From positions 1-11,870 of the forward strand of contig DQVY01000045.1 of assembly GCA_015661535.1 (NCBI GenBank): a stretch of 11,870 nt of DNA, read 5' to 3'. This document shows, one piece after another, positions 1 to 6,892 of the stretch; the stretch's first letter is position 1, and every line of letters begins with the position of its first letter. Below the pieces are notes generated by a model. It was not told where the DNA came from. It did not search any database and saw only the letters and a list, made by a program, of their open reading frames with translations. This DNA comes from Sulfurovum sp. GTDB lineage: Bacteria > Campylobacterota > Campylobacteria > Campylobacterales > Sulfurovaceae. The position numbers were made by a program, and so were the translations under genes.

Positions 1-1
1 A

Positions 2-226
2 AAAACAGAACACCAGGATGACCTAAGAGATATACAGTTAGGTAACCAGGAAACACATACAAAAACACATGTACAGGGTAATAGTCAAAAAGAAGCAAAA
101 AAGAGTGAAAAAGAGCAGGAAGCAACAGAAGAAATTGATCTTAAGTTTGATCCTACTGCAGGATTGGAACATGACAAGCAAAATCCGATTAAAAAACTAG
201 CCAACTGGGCAAGGCAGCTTTTTTAG
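2..226 (+). CDS. ftsA: Cell division protein FtsA, C-terminal end (partial)
   Basis: This open frame enters from the left edge and ends at TAG 224-226, giving the last 74 residues. It is a hydrophilic linker rich in Gln, Glu, Lys and Thr, followed by a conserved tail reading NPIKKLANWARQLF. In the FtsA family the extreme C-terminus is an amphipathic helix that anchors this actin-like protein to the membrane, where it tethers FtsZ to the septum. The tail here has the expected pattern of basic and aromatic residues. The actin-fold ATPase domains lie outside the window, so the call rests on the tail and on the immediate downstream ftsZ, 37 nt away on the same strand. Linker length and sequence vary widely in this family, so the Gln/Lys-rich stretch is not itself diagnostic. 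Confidence 0.85.
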   Translation, partial: KTEHQDDLRDIQLGNQETHTKTHVQGNSQKEAKKSEKEQEATEEIDLKFDPTAGLEHDKQNPIKKLANWARQLF

Positions 227-252
227 TCAGTTTTTTATATACAACACATAAA

Positions 253-258
253 GGGAGG
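253..258 (+). promoter_or_regulatory. Shine-Dalgarno site of ftsZ
   Basis: GGGAGG lies 5 nt before the ATG at 264. It is a strong ribosome-binding site that fixes the ftsZ start and fits the high FtsZ to FtsA ratio cells need. No separate promoter is obvious in the 37-nt ftsA-ftsZ gap. Confidence 0.85.
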
Positions 259-263
259 AAAAA

Positions 264-1421
264 ATGGAAGAGTTCGAAATAGATATCGTAGAAACAAAAT
301 GTCACACAAACGGGGCAAAAATAAAAGCAATAGGTGTCGGCGGTGGTGGTGGAAACATGATCAACCACATGATCTCTGAGGGGATCAATAGTATTGACCT
401 TATTGTTGCCAATACAGATGCACAGGCATTAGATTCTTCACTTGCACCATTTAAGATGCAATTGGGAATTAATGCAACCAGAGGTTTGGGCGCGGGTATG
501 GTTCCGGACAAAGGAAGAGAAGCAGCACTGGAGAGTTTTGAAGACATTAAAGCGATGTTAGATGGTTCTGACATTGTCTTTATCTCTGCTGGTCTTGGTG
601 GCGGTACAGGTACGGGTGCAGCACCAATTATTGCACAGGCAGCAAAAGAAGTAGGTGCACTGACTGTTTCTATTGTGACAAGTCCTTTTAAATTTGAAGG
701 TCGCAAAAGAACAAAACTTGCAAAAGAGGGACTAGACGAACTTAAAAGAGAGAGTGACTCTATTATTGTTGTGCCTAATGAAAAGCTTCTTTCTATTGTT
801 GAAAAAAACCTTGGGATTAAAGAGAGTTTTAGAATGGTAGATGACATTCTTGCTCAAGCTGTTGGCGGTATCTCAAAAGTGATCCTTTCACACGGTGACA
901 ATGATATCAACCTTGACTTTGCTGATGTGAAAACAGTGATGAACCACAGAGGATTGGCACTGATGGGTACAGGGTACTGTTCTGGTGCTTCTGCTGCGTA
1001 TGATGCTGCAAAAATGGCTATTGAATCTCCACTGCTTGACAACAGTTCTATTAATGGTGCGATGGGTGTACTTGTACAGTTTGACATTCACCCTGACTAT
1101 CCGCTTAATGGTATTTCTGAAGCGATGGATATCATTTATGAAAGTGCAGATGAAGATGCAGATGTTATTTTTGGTACAACCACCAATGAAAACATGGATA
1201 TAGATGAAGTGAAGATCACTATCGTTGCTACTGGTTTTGAAGACAAACTTGCCAAAGTTGAACCTAAAGTAAAAACACAAGAGAGCCTTTTAAATGCAAA
1301 TGCCAACTCTTGCAACATCAACACCCTAAGATCTGCAAACAAAATGGTTGTAGGTGGGTACAATGGTGACCATGAAGACATTTTAGATGTACCGACATTT
1401 TTAAGAAAGCAGATGGATTAA
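264..1421 (+). CDS. ftsZ: Cell division protein FtsZ
   Basis: This is the tubulin-like GTPase that polymerises into the Z-ring at the division site. The 385-residue product is complete and of normal length. The glycine-rich GVGGGGGN segment is at residues 24-31, the tubulin signature GGGTGTG at 112-118, and the T7 synergy loop NLDFADV at 216-222, which carries the acidic residues that complete the GTPase site of the next subunit. A variable linker covers about 328-370. The C-terminal conserved peptide DVPTFLRKQMD (375-385) is the docking site for FtsA and other division proteins. The stretches IHPDYPLNGISEAMD (275-289) and SADEDADVIFGTTT (294-307) are characteristic of Campylobacterota FtsZ and are the best lineage marker in the window. 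The gene follows ftsA in the usual order and is closed by two hairpins. Confidence 0.98.
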   Translation: MEEFEIDIVETKCHTNGAKIKAIGVGGGGGNMINHMISEGINSIDLIVANTDAQALDSSLAPFKMQLGINATRGLGAGMVPDKGREAALESFEDIKAMLDGSDIVFISAGLGGGTGTGAAPIIAQAAKEVGALTVSIVTSPFKFEGRKRTKLAKEGLDELKRESDSIIVVPNEKLLSIVEKNLGIKESFRMVDDILAQAVGGISKVILSHGDNDINLDFADVKTVMNHRGLALMGTGYCSGASAAYDAAKMAIESPLLDNSSINGAMGVLVQFDIHPDYPLNGISEAMDIIYESADEDADVIFGTTTNENMDIDEVKITIVATGFEDKLAKVEPKVKTQESLLNANANSCNINTLRSANKMVVGGYNGDHEDILDVPTFLRKQMD

Positions 1422-1452
1422 AAAGTAGATGGACTAAGTCCGGCTATTTTTT
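1420..1452 (+). terminator. Rho-independent terminator of ftsZ
   Basis: The outer stem pairs 1420-1428 (AAAAAGTAG) with 1444-1452 (CTATTTTTT), with one G-U pair. A small internal loop follows, then an inner GGAC/GTCC stem (1431-1434 with 1438-1441) and a TAA triloop. The 3' arm ends in six T's, so the hairpin and U-tract form an intrinsic terminator that starts inside the ftsZ stop codon. Confidence 0.7.
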
Positions 1453-1462
1453 CTTTCCCTTT

Positions 1463-1490
1463 TAAAAGAGAGTCCTTCCACTCTCTTTTA
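1463..1490. terminator. Second hairpin, shared by ftsZ and the convergent cytochrome gene
   Basis: This is a perfect 11-bp inverted repeat: TAAAAGAGAGT (1463-1473) and ACTCTCTTTTA (1480-1490), with a 6-nt loop. It lies just after the ftsZ terminator. Its right arm contains the TAA stop (1490-1488) of the minus-strand cytochrome gene. Each arm ends in TTTTA in the direction of transcription, so it could end transcripts from both sides. A clean downstream T-run is missing on the minus strand, which makes that direction less certain. Confidence 0.6.
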
Positions 1491-3158
1491 CTCTTTTACA
1501 ATACTTCTCTTTATACCTGTGAACTGCCCCTCTTTTATCTTTTTATGTACAGTATCCATCATCTCTATACTGACCTCTTTTCCATAAATATAACTTTGTT
1601 CTTCTACCAATACTTTATAGGCTTTGTTCAACGCTAAAATACGTGATCTTGAAGGCTCTAAGAGCAGAGAAATATCTTTATGTAACAGATCTAACATTTT
1701 TTCTTTTACCCTGCCATTACTCTCAAAAAATTTGTTTTGCACCTCATCATTTGTTTTAAATTCATTGCCGCTGTGATTCTGTTTCAAATAAAAACTGTAC
1801 TCATACTGCCTGCCCTCATGTAGGTACGTAACAAGCAGTTCAGGTATGCCTGAGAGTCCTTTCTGACTCCAGTGATGCCAGCCATACATCTTTTTATTTT
1901 TTTGATCTCCCTCAAACTTCCTCACAAAAGAGAAACTTGAATCTGTTGTGACTCCCAAATATGAATGACAACCCATGCAAGACAAAGTCTCTTCGTGGGT
2001 TTGCGGTCTTAATTTTCCTGCTTTATCTTCTATAAACCCTTGGTATACCCACCCACTTTCATTATGCAGACCCTCTTCGTAGTTTCCTCTAAAGATGCTT
2101 AGCTTTGCTTCACTGCTGTCTAATGACTGTGCTTCCCATAGTTCGGAATATGCTACCCTTTTTAATTGGCCATAACTTTTCCAGCCCTGCTTTTTTGCAT
2201 AACGTAGTTCTTTCATTCTTTGAGAGAGTTGCACCTCTTCTTGTTTTTCATCCCAATCCAAATATCTCACCGAATGTAAAAACTCTGTACCTTCAGGGAA
2301 AAGTCCTGGAGCCAGATGTATTTTTTTCTCTTTAAGATATATTTTTGCCAACCCTACATACGATCGTATCTTTGGAGAGATGGTATTGGCATGCGCTATC
2401 TTTCCATCTGCATTCACATCAACACCATACATGTTCTCATTAATGGTATAATCATAGACTATCTCTTTTTGTTTCACAAGCGCTTCCACAATAGCCAAAT
2501 TGAGTCTATAGATCTCGTTAGAAGATCTTTTATGGGCATCTACTCTGAAACAGTTATCAAGTCGTATAAGCACATCATCTGCAGAGCCATTTGTCGGCCA
2601 GAATGTACCTAAAAAAGGGTAGTACCTAAATGCTCTCCATCCTGTATATTTCCCCTCTTCATCCCTGTCAAAACCCTCTTCATCAAAAGCATAATAACAG
2701 TCTGGTCTATAGCCTTTCCATGTTTTAGGTAAGACTTCGGCAAGGGCTATCTCACCCTTCGCATTAAAATAATTTGACTCTCTAACATACTTCATGATGC
2801 TCTTATTGTCTATCTTCGCTACTTTCTTACTTAAGTCTTTAAAAAGATTGCTATAAGGGTTTTTCATCATCTCTTTTGGAAAACTGTATGCCATTTGTAA
2901 AGCTGCATCATTTACATAGTTAGGTATCTTTCCTTTTGTATGACAGCTGTAACAGGGGTTTGAAACCAGACCTCTTGGCGTATCTTTTGTTTTGGTATAA
3001 CACATAGGAGGAATGTAAGCACCTCGTGTATTGATGATCTTCTCATAAGAGATAGTATTCTCACGCTCCAATTTTTCTATAAAAACGTGTGTATCACTTT
3101 GACTCTCAGAGCCCAATAACATTACCGTAGAGAGTAGCAATAGATATCTCATCTTCAT
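1488..3158 (-). CDS. Secreted di-heme c-type cytochrome, unassigned family
   Basis: I do not recognise a named family. The 556-residue product (start at 3158) begins MKMRYLLLLSTVMLLG, a Sec-type signal peptide, so it should act in the periplasm. Two CxxCH heme-binding motifs are visible: CYSCH at residues 69-73 and CMGCH at 394-398. Between them lies a long region rich in Tyr, Trp and charged residues, with a DVNADGKIAHAN loop at 247-258 that resembles a calcium-binding EF-hand loop but lacks the final acidic residue. The frame stays open up to 3191, but that start would overlap the upstream gene by 29 nt and put residues before the signal peptide. ATG 3158 lies 4 nt after the upstream stop, though without a clear Shine-Dalgarno; ATG 3152 is also possible. 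The tight spacing implies co-transcription with the PhoX-like gene. Electron transfer or a redox enzyme role is inferred, and the substrate is unknown. Confidence 0.8.
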   Translation of the reverse strand: MKMRYLLLLSTVMLLGSESQSDTHVFIEKLERENTISYEKIINTRGAYIPPMCYTKTKDTPRGLVSNPCYSCHTKGKIPNYVNDAALQMAYSFPKEMMKNPYSNLFKDLSKKVAKIDNKSIMKYVRESNYFNAKGEIALAEVLPKTWKGYRPDCYYAFDEEGFDRDEEGKYTGWRAFRYYPFLGTFWPTNGSADDVLIRLDNCFRVDAHKRSSNEIYRLNLAIVEALVKQKEIVYDYTINENMYGVDVNADGKIAHANTISPKIRSYVGLAKIYLKEKKIHLAPGLFPEGTEFLHSVRYLDWDEKQEEVQLSQRMKELRYAKKQGWKSYGQLKRVAYSELWEAQSLDSSEAKLSIFRGNYEEGLHNESGWVYQGFIEDKAGKLRPQTHEETLSCMGCHSYLGVTTDSSFSFVRKFEGDQKNKKMYGWHHWSQKGLSGIPELLVTYLHEGRQYEYSFYLKQNHSGNEFKTNDEVQNKFFESNGRVKEKMLDLLHKDISLLLEPSRSRILALNKAYKVLVEEQSYIYGKEVSIEMMDTVHKKIKEGQFTGIKRSIVKE

Positions 3159-3162
3159 CTGC

Positions 3163-5028
3163 TTAATTAAAAATATCCGAAGGTAATCCATCTACATATC
3201 CGATGCTCGCTTTTAACATTTCATCACTTGCCTTTTCGAGAAGAGCAGCATTAGGTGTACTACCATCTACCCCTTCCGGGTTATCTGTAAAAGGGTGCTG
3301 TATATTGAGAAGTAAGATCCCCTTGTTGTCTACAGCCCCAGTATCCAATCCTGTCACTTCTGCACCGATGGGGAGTGATGCAATGCGTGTCAGTCTCTTT
3401 GTCTGCGTATTGTACGCCCAGGTCATGTTATTGACATGTCTTGTGGTATCTTCTGCTATCAACAAAGTATCGTGCCCTATGTATTTGATGTTGTCAGGGT
3501 TTGCAATAGCATCGGGGTGACAAGACCATGCTTCGGCATAAGGGTCATTAGCTTTCAAAGGTTTACCCACTACAAGCGCCTCCATGGCATCAGCACTATA
3601 GTTACTGTCTAAATGTAAGGTATAGACTGCACCACAGGCATTTTTGGGCAAGCGTATGTCGTTTATAGGCTCTTGCGCTTTATAGTTGTCTTCCATACTT
3701 TTAGAGATCTGGGACAGTGAGATATACAATAGATTCTTGTCAACATTATAGCTCATCCCCTCCTCTTTCCTAAACTCCATCGTGGCACCTTTGAGGGCTG
3801 CATATTTTCTGCTTTCCAAAAAGGATGCTTCTTTCTCTTTCCCCTTTTTGAGACTAAGGCACTCTATGAGGCTGTCTTCATAAATTTTAGTACCCTTCTC
3901 ACAGGAGCCATTTTCATCAGGCGTATAGATGTCAAAGATATCTGTTATTTTCATTTTAGCATCTATCATTGCAGATATCTCACTGTCTTTAGCATGTCCA
4001 AGTGCTATCCAAGATACAGTGAATTTACCTCCATCTTTACTAGAGGTTTGATGAAGTTTTGCAGCATACAGCGTCCCTTCCCACTCTTTTTTAAATGCTG
4101 TAATCTTAGTATCAGACACAAATTTCCATAAGCCTTTGGCTGTACCATCATCTGTCATATATACCGTCTTTCCATCTGGCATCATTACTGCCAACTCTGG
4201 GGTGTATTTGCCTGTCACATAATGTTTAGCATACTCTGTTGAGCCATCTGCTTGTGGTTGTACTTCTACAATGTGCCCATAATGATACGGAGAAAAATAT
4301 TCACCATTATAGCCATTCTCTTTATCTATCGCTACATCACCCAGATACTTCTTCATACTCTCTACATACAAACAAAAATAATTGATGTTTCCTGCAACAT
4401 CATTCCCTAATCCATCTAATGCACAGTCAATATAAAAAGGGGATTTCACATCTGCATAGATGCTGTTAAGGGCATAATCTTCTTCCCCTCCTAAATGAGA
4501 ACCATACATCGTTTTAGAAGAAGCACAGTTAATGATGGTCCCTCCAATACCAGAAAGATCAATGGCTTTGGTATTTATGGCTTTGAGTAAACCTTTTTCT
4601 ACACTTATCTCTGTCTTATACAATGCACCAGGTCTCTCTTCCATGTGTGTAATAAGATAGTGTTTCTCTCCCACACTTATAAGTGAATTTCCATCAGGCA
4701 TCGTAGAGATATCTTCTTCCCCACCTTCCATGATAGGCATGTTGTTCCTGTCAAGCATCAAGCCCAAAGTATCCTTTCCGATCTTTTCACCCATCTTTGC
4801 GAGTACTCTATAACGCAGAGGGTAAGTTTTACTCGTATTGTCCTCATACGTCACACGTAATGATGAAGAAATCCTCATCATCTTTTTCTCTTTATCATTG
4901 TGTGATATATTAAGAGGCATAAAGCTAATATCAGAAATATTTTTTTTATTTTTAGCACTATAAGTACTTAAAAACCATAAGACTATACTAAGTAAAAGCA
5001 CCCCTATAACAATGAAAATATTACGCAT
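3163..5028 (-). CDS. PhoX-like (DUF839) beta-propeller protein, extracytoplasmic
   Basis: The 621-residue product has an N-terminal hydrophobic segment (residues 3-22) followed by Lys-rich sequence, which reads as a Sec signal or membrane anchor. The body matches the PhoX/DUF839 family. IINCASSKTMYGSHLGGEED (165-184) corresponds to the NCAGG..PWGTWLTCEE signature of PhoX. GKYTPELAVMMPDGKTVYMTDD (273-294) corresponds to the GRF.HE.A segment followed by the DGR..VYMGDD strand. MEFRKEEG (417-424) corresponds to the RPEG segment, and GAEVTG with NIQHPFTDNPEG (555-586) to the last blades. PhoX is a phosphatase with an Fe-Ca cofactor, and Cys168, a Glu at 182/183, Glu278 and a Glu at 422/423 sit where its ligands are expected. 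Normal PhoX is exported by Tat, but no twin-arginine motif is present here. A Shine-Dalgarno (AGGA, 8 nt before ATG) supports the start. Phosphatase activity is plausible but unproven, because many DUF839 proteins are uncharacterised. Confidence 0.85.
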   Translation of the reverse strand: MRNIFIVIGVLLLSIVLWFLSTYSAKNKKNISDISFMPLNISHNDKEKKMMRISSSLRVTYEDNTSKTYPLRYRVLAKMGEKIGKDTLGLMLDRNNMPIMEGGEEDISTMPDGNSLISVGEKHYLITHMEERPGALYKTEISVEKGLLKAINTKAIDLSGIGGTIINCASSKTMYGSHLGGEEDYALNSIYADVKSPFYIDCALDGLGNDVAGNINYFCLYVESMKKYLGDVAIDKENGYNGEYFSPYHYGHIVEVQPQADGSTEYAKHYVTGKYTPELAVMMPDGKTVYMTDDGTAKGLWKFVSDTKITAFKKEWEGTLYAAKLHQTSSKDGGKFTVSWIALGHAKDSEISAMIDAKMKITDIFDIYTPDENGSCEKGTKIYEDSLIECLSLKKGKEKEASFLESRKYAALKGATMEFRKEEGMSYNVDKNLLYISLSQISKSMEDNYKAQEPINDIRLPKNACGAVYTLHLDSNYSADAMEALVVGKPLKANDPYAEAWSCHPDAIANPDNIKYIGHDTLLIAEDTTRHVNNMTWAYNTQTKRLTRIASLPIGAEVTGLDTGAVDNKGILLLNIQHPFTDNPEGVDGSTPNAALLEKASDEMLKASIGYVDGLPSDIFN

Positions 5029-5063
5029 CTTTAGTTTCCTTTTTCATACAGTGAGTTTACCAT

Positions 5064-5078
5064 AATGTTATTAACATT
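5064..5078. promoter_or_regulatory. Palindromic operator candidate in the divergent intergenic region
   Basis: AATGTTATTAACATT is a perfect 15-bp dyad (7-bp arms around a central T) in the 88-bp gap between the PhoX-like gene and the UPF0323 gene. It lies about 8 bp upstream of the candidate -10 box for the rightward gene, a position where a dimeric regulator could act on either promoter. I cannot assign it to a known regulator. A/T-rich palindromes can also arise by chance in such DNA. Confidence 0.35.
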
Positions 5079-5085
5079 TTTTAGC

Positions 5086-5091
5086 TAAAAT
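5086..5091 (+). promoter_or_regulatory. Candidate -10 box for the UPF0323/ligase operon
   Basis: TAAAAT, preceded by GC, lies 25 nt before the ATG at 5117. That would give a leader of about 20 nt containing the GAGGA Shine-Dalgarno at 5106-5110. No -35 match is visible, which is usual for sigma-70 promoters of Campylobacterota, but the support remains modest. Confidence 0.4.
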
Positions 5092-5116
5092 GAGACAAAT
5101 TTTTTGAGGAAAGCGA

Positions 5117-5686
5117 ATGAAACATTTAACAAAACTTTCAACCATTGCTGCAGCCACTGGATTAGGTGCACTTTTGGCTACAGGTGTGACAGGGTGTACA
5201 CAGCAGCAAGAACAACAGCAGGCAAAAGGTGCGTTTGTCATCATTGAAGAGACAGCCCCAGGCAAATATAAGATCGTTGATGAATTTCCCGCAGATGAAA
5301 CACGTATTGTCTTAAAACAGCTTGATGGTACTGAGCGTGTCTTAACACAGGCAGAAATGGATGCACTGGTGAAAGAAGAAGCTGCCAAAATAGACAATGG
5401 CACTTCAGAGCTTACCAAAGAGAACCCGCAAGCCAGTCAAGGCATGGGCTTAGGTTCCATCATTATGTCAAGTATGGCAGGTGCGATGCTTGGCTCGTGG
5501 ATAGGAAACAAACTTTTTGGGAACCAAAACTATCAGAACAACCGTAAAGCAGGATACAAATCTCCTTCTACCTACTCAAAAAGTAAAAAGAGTTTTTCTA
5601 AACCTAGAGCGAGCAGCAGCAAAAAAGGTGGATTCTTCGGTGGTAAAAAATCTTCAAGCAGATCTGGTGGATTCTTTGGTGGTTAA
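5117..5686 (+). CDS. UPF0323 family lipoprotein with Gly-Phe repeat tail
   Basis: The 189-residue product has a lipoprotein signal peptide with lipobox VTGC, giving acylated Cys27 after cleavage, and then a Gln-rich linker. A small folded segment spans about 38-100 (AFVIIEETAPGKYKIVDEFP onward). A Gly/Ala/Met-rich hydrophobic stretch at about 108-135 could be membrane-associated or a glycine zipper. The rest is a basic Ser/Lys/Tyr-rich tail that ends with GGFFGG twice, at 171-176 and exactly at the C-terminus (184-189). It matches the UPF0323 lipoprotein family of Campylobacter and Helicobacter, whose molecular role I do not know to be established. GAGGA 6 nt before ATG supports the start. 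The next gene begins 3 nt after the stop and encodes an ATP-grasp ligase, so the two are very likely partners. The architecture resembles E. coli YgiB, also a lipoprotein with a Gly/Ser-rich tail encoded before ygiC. Confidence 0.9.
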   Translation: MKHLTKLSTIAAATGLGALLATGVTGCTQQQEQQQAKGAFVIIEETAPGKYKIVDEFPADETRIVLKQLDGTERVLTQAEMDALVKEEAAKIDNGTSELTKENPQASQGMGLGSIIMSSMAGAMLGSWIGNKLFGNQNYQNNRKAGYKSPSTYSKSKKSFSKPRASSSKKGGFFGGKKSSSRSGGFFGG

Positions 5687-5689
5687 GCA

Positions 5690-6868
5690 ATGTTAAGTTT
5701 ACAAAAAACAACACCCCTTGACACAGACTACCTCGAATCACTTGGTTTTGTCTGGCACACTGACGCTGATGAGACTTCTTACATCTCCGACACTCTTGTT
5801 GTACTTTCAGAAGAAGAGGCAGAAGCCTACTATGAAGCGACGAACACCCTTTATGACATGTTTGTTGAAGCAGGAGAGCATGTTGTAGAAAACAACCTCT
5901 TTCATGAGATAGGCATACCATTTAACCTTGTAGAAGTCATCAAAGAGTCATGGGAAAACGATGTGCATTGGCATTTGTATGGACGTTTTGACCTCGCGGG
6001 TGGGATAGACGGCAAGCCTATTAAACTCTTGGAATTTAATGCAGATACACCGACAGCACTGTTTGAAACTGCCATTGTACAGTGGGCGATGCTTAAACAA
6101 AATGCTCTTGAAGAGTCAAGCCAGTTCAACACACTCTATGAAGCTTTGATCAATAACTTTAAGCGACTCGTTACTTTAGAAGAAGATGTATCTGCTTTTG
6201 AAGAGAATTATGACGGCTGGCACTTTCTCTTTACTTCTGTAAAAGGAAACTCAGAAGAAGAAAATACCGTCAGACTCCTGCAGCACATCGCCACAGAAGC
6301 TGGATACAACACTGAGTTTGCCTACATCGATGACATAGAGTTCTCAGCAGAGGAAGGCATATTTTACAACGATAAGAACTATGAACTGTGGTTTAAACTC
6401 ATCCCCTGGGAGGACATTGCCCTTGAAGAATCAGACTTGGCAATGCTTTTGACAAACATTGTCAAAAACCAAAAAGCCATCATCTTCAACCCTGCCTACA
6501 CCCTGCTTTTTCAAAGTAAAGGGATGCTCAAAATACTTTGGGACCTCTACCCGAACCATCCACTGCTTCTAGAGAGTAGTTTTGAGCCATTAGAAGGACA
6601 AAAACAGGTCAAAAAGCCAATATTTGGACGTGAGGGAGGAAATGTAAGCATCCTAGATGAAAACGCCTCAGAACTTGCATCTGTCGATGGTGACTACGGC
6701 AATCATAAAATGCTCTACCAAGCCTACACAGAATTGGCCACAGATACAAATGGTAACAGCTACCAGGCAGGTGTCTTCTACGCTTACGAAGCTTGTGGTT
6801 TAGGATTTAGAAAAGGCGGTAAGATACTTGATAACATGTCAAAGTTTGTGGGGCATATAGTCTCGTAG
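5690..6868 (+). CDS. Glutathionylspermidine synthase-like ATP-grasp ligase (YgiC/YjfC type)
   Basis: The 392-residue product has the length of the stand-alone GspS synthetase-like proteins YgiC and YjfC, without the amidase domain of E. coli Gsp. Family landmarks are present. GRFD at 98-101 and LEFNADTP at 114-121 supply Arg99, Asp101, Glu115 and Asn117, which correspond to the substrate and Mg-binding positions of Gsp synthetase. KPIFGREGGNV at 309-319 carries Lys309 and Arg314 in the ATP-grasp lid region. The family joins a peptide carboxyl group to an amine using ATP, and for YgiC-type members peptide-spermidine ligation has been reported as I recall it. The true substrates here are unknown. 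It sits 3 nt downstream of the UPF0323 lipoprotein gene with only a weak ribosome site, which implies translational coupling. The TAG stop lies in a hairpin shared with apaH. True glutathionylspermidine synthesis is unlikely to be its main role. Confidence 0.9.
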   Translation: MLSLQKTTPLDTDYLESLGFVWHTDADETSYISDTLVVLSEEEAEAYYEATNTLYDMFVEAGEHVVENNLFHEIGIPFNLVEVIKESWENDVHWHLYGRFDLAGGIDGKPIKLLEFNADTPTALFETAIVQWAMLKQNALEESSQFNTLYEALINNFKRLVTLEEDVSAFEENYDGWHFLFTSVKGNSEEENTVRLLQHIATEAGYNTEFAYIDDIEFSAEEGIFYNDKNYELWFKLIPWEDIALEESDLAMLLTNIVKNQKAIIFNPAYTLLFQSKGMLKILWDLYPNHPLLLESSFEPLEGQKQVKKPIFGREGGNVSILDENASELASVDGDYGNHKMLYQAYTELATDTNGNSYQAGVFYAYEACGLGFRKGGKILDNMSKFVGHIVS

Positions 6869-6892
6869 GGTGCGTTTAAAACGCACCCTGCG
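6864..6892. repeat. GTAG-headed hairpin (REP-like) between convergent stops
   Basis: CGTAGGGTGCG (6864-6874) pairs with CGCACCCTGCG (6882-6892), with one G-T wobble and a 7-nt A/T loop. The inner 21 bases (AGGGTGCGTTT and its complement) form a near-complete palindrome. It contains both the TAG stop of the ligase gene (6866-6868) and the TAA stop of apaH (6878-6876). There is no T-run on either side, so it is not a canonical intrinsic terminator. The GTAG at the 5' foot is the tetranucleotide characteristic of REP elements mobilised by RAYT-type transposases. Confidence 0.6.

Noticed and set aside
302..847. Long minus-strand open frame (181 codons) inside ftsZ
   Set aside because: It is antisense to a strongly conserved gene. 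Its product is low-complexity Pro/Ser/Ala sequence mirroring FtsZ's Gly/Thr codons, with no family resemblance.
3159..3191. Upstream ATG at 3191 as the cytochrome start
   Set aside because: It would add 11 residues ahead of a good signal peptide, overlap the PhoX-like gene by 29 nt, and has no Shine-Dalgarno.
3203..3520. Plus-strand open frame opposite the PhoX-like gene
   Set aside because: It is a shadow of a conserved coding region, with no ribosome site or recognisable domain.
5071..5418. Minus-strand Cys/Ser-rich open frame over the UPF0323 gene
   Set aside because: It is the antisense of the Gln-, Ala- and Thr-rich lipoprotein codons. The Cys runs are complements of CAG/GCA repeats, not a metal-binding protein.
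6864..6892. Classical rho-independent terminator
   Set aside because: The stem is strong, but neither side has a T-run, so it is listed as a REP-like hairpin instead.
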